Assembly (NCBI GenBank): GCA_004293645.1
Contig: REAB01000061.1
Span: 1 to 42,773, forward strand
Length of the DNA: 42,773 nt
Source of the DNA: Cytophagia bacterium
Lineage (GTDB): Bacteria > Bacteroidota > Bacteroidia > Cytophagales > Spirosomataceae
Direction: 5' to 3'
Each line of letters starts with the position of its first letter. Position 1 is the stretch's first letter. Shown piece by piece: positions 41,666 to 42,773 of this stretch. The notes under the pieces were generated by a model. It was not told the DNA's origin. It was given only the letters and a program-made list of their open reading frames with translations, and made no database searches. A program made the translations under genes and the position numbers.

Positions 41666-42678
41666 ATGAAAATAACGACTTACAACAGAATGGAAGTACT
41701 TTTTAGGCTACGCACCGCCCGGGCCAACGATAAAAAGGCTACCATTTACTGCCGATGTACGGTAGATGGCGCACGCGGCCCCGAAAAATCCTTAAACATT
41801 CACATCAATAAATGTGAATGGAACGCCCGCCAACAGCAAGTAGCCAGCAAAGACACAATGGCCGCTAAAACTATCAATATAAGGCTCAAAGAAATCGGGC
41901 TAAGTTTTGACAATGCCTATTTGCAACTTTACCAAATAGGGCAAGACGTAACGCCCCAAAAGTTGATAGCTATGGTATTTGGCCAGCCAGAAAAGAAGCT
42001 ACTGGACAAAGCCTATCGGCTATTTATGAGCGGTTTATAGAAGACCAACGTAACACTTCTTTGGTAGGCACGGGTAGCTATTCGGTATATAAACGACACT
42101 TTAATAACCTACAAAAAGCCCTTGACGGTATGCCGCTCAATGGCATGAGCCATGAGGGGTTTTTAAAGATGGTAGCCAGTTTGAGGCAAAAAGGATTGAG
42201 CAATAACTACGTTGCGGCCAATGTGTCTTTTTTTAAACGGCTCATTGAGTACGGCCACTTACACGAAATGATACAACGCCCGCCCGTAGGGTACAACACC
42301 ATAAGGCGCAAGAACGAATATGACACCACACATTTAGAACAAGATGAAGTAAAACGACTGCTTGCGTTTGATTTTTCGGCCAACCCCGAATTAGCCAAAG
42401 AGCGCGATTCGTTCGTTTTTTGCTGTTTTACGGGGTTGCATCATTCGGACTACGCAGAAAAGACTTTTGAGATACACAACACCAACGGGGGGCAATGGAT
42501 AAAGGGCTACCGCAAAAAGTCAAAGGAAGGTAAAAAAGATAAGCCCTACGAAATGCCACTACACCCAATAGCCGCGCAAATCATTGAACGATACGGGGGG
42601 CTTGAAAAACTGCCATCGGCCAGCAACAAGCAGCGCAATATCAACCTAAAACTATTGGCCGCGCATTTGGGCTTTAAC
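41666..42678 (+). pseudogene. Tyrosine recombinase/integrase pseudogene (IntDOT-like), frameshifted and truncated
   Basis: The N-terminal arm-binding domain (MEVLFRLRTARANDKKATIY) reads from ATG 41666 but stops at TAG 42038-42040. The homologous sequence continues one base back, in the -1 frame: SAIYERFIEDQRNTSLVGTG, then the SAM-like core-binding domain (KALDGMPLNGMSHEGFLKMV) and the catalytic domain (FVFCCFTGLHHSDYAEKTFE). The shift most likely occurred around the A-run near 41993-42000. The catalytic frame is then open up to about 42678 (LKLLAAHLGFN), where integrase-like sequence ends before the essential HxxR and Tyr motifs. The box I Arg is His (TGLHHSD); IntDOT-type integrases of Bacteroidota also lack it, so this change alone is not proof of decay. 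As read here, no full-length integrase can be made. Confidence 0.8.
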
Positions 42679-42773
42679 ATGTTCTGTGTTAAATTACAAA
42701 CAAAATACAAAATATTATTTGGGATGTATATAATTATTATCAAAAATGGTGTTACTACTAACGACAGCAAAAA
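42679..42773. other. AT-rich sequence interrupting the integrase at the right edge
   Basis: After 42678 the composition changes abruptly to AT-rich DNA (ttaaattacaaacaaaatac and onward) that does not encode integrase motifs, although the frame stays open. An ATG at 42746 (MVLLLTTAK) opens a frame to the edge. The simplest explanation is an insertion sequence or an element end starting here; too little is visible to identify it. Confidence 0.4.

Noticed and set aside
41985..42040. Programmed -1 frameshifting in the integrase
   Set aside because: No canonical slippery heptamer is in the right phase near the shift and the gene also lacks its catalytic end, so decay is simpler.
42425..42460. Loss of the box I Arg (TGLHHSD) as proof of an inactive integrase
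   Set aside because: IntDOT-type integrases of Bacteroidota also lack this Arg, so the frameshift and truncation are the stronger evidence.
42546..42770. 74-codon minus-strand frame at the right edge
   Set aside because: It mostly lies opposite the integrase catalytic domain and AT-rich DNA, with no domain or promoter.
1..42773. tRNA, rRNA or classical riboswitch
   Set aside because: No cloverleaf, rRNA-like stretch or known riboswitch core was noticed in the gaps; a covariance-model search would be needed to exclude small RNAs.

Overview
The window looks like a chromosomal segment of a Bacteroidota bacterium, most likely order Cytophagales. The reasons are Bacteroidota-type promoters (TTTG or TTG about 18-21 bases upstream of TAnnTTTG), a large IspG with an insert domain, a fused SecDF, a short primary sigma factor without region 1.1, a eukaryote-like NrdB, an Hc1-like histone, a DUF2723 membrane protein and many Sec-exported proteins with barrel, OmpA or DUF11 domains. 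No rRNA, tRNA, CRISPR array or replication origin was seen. The species cannot be named from this sequence.

Layout. 1-1748 (minus): the N-terminal 582 codons of a large secreted DUF11/adhesin-like protein that runs off the left edge. 2405-5089: a MarR regulator, nrdB (minus) and a polysaccharide deacetylase. 5188-11742: four consecutive exported proteins (outer-membrane barrel, two-domain protein, 944-residue TPR protein, OmpA-like protein). They look like an uncharacterised envelope module and share domains with one another. 12050-20324: PEP carboxylase, a small membrane protein, SecDF and a sugar-acid dehydratase of the IlvD/Edd family. 20543-23547: ispG followed by a RelE/ParE-type toxin-antitoxin pair, a one-helix membrane protein and a YjbR-like protein; the last four genes are joined by ATGA overlaps. 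23678-28998: a possible micropeptide, an Hc1-like protein, an exported zinc metalloprotease, an RmlD-like reductase and a serine hydrolase. 28999-29474: a small scarred region holding a 187-bp MITE-like element between coding-like fragments. 29475-35932: a nuclease-fold-like protein, a fatty acid hydroxylase, a thioredoxin-like protein, clpX and a DUF2723 protein. 35999-40539 (minus): rpoD, pnp, rpsO and a SirB1-like protein. 40737-42773: the edge of an integrated element, with an XRE regulator divergent from a small HTH protein, then a tyrosine integrase broken by a frameshift and cut off near the right edge.

How the genes relate. The core is housekeeping: deoxynucleotide synthesis, anaplerosis, protein export, isoprenoid synthesis, proteolysis, RNA turnover, transcription and translation. 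The less ordinary parts are the 5188-11742 envelope cluster, the toxin-antitoxin pair fitted into the ispG-yjbR gene string, the MITE-like element with its flanking remnants, several perfect palindromes between genes, and the decayed integrase with its regulators. I did not find a clear new defence system. The envelope cluster is the best candidate for an undescribed functional unit.
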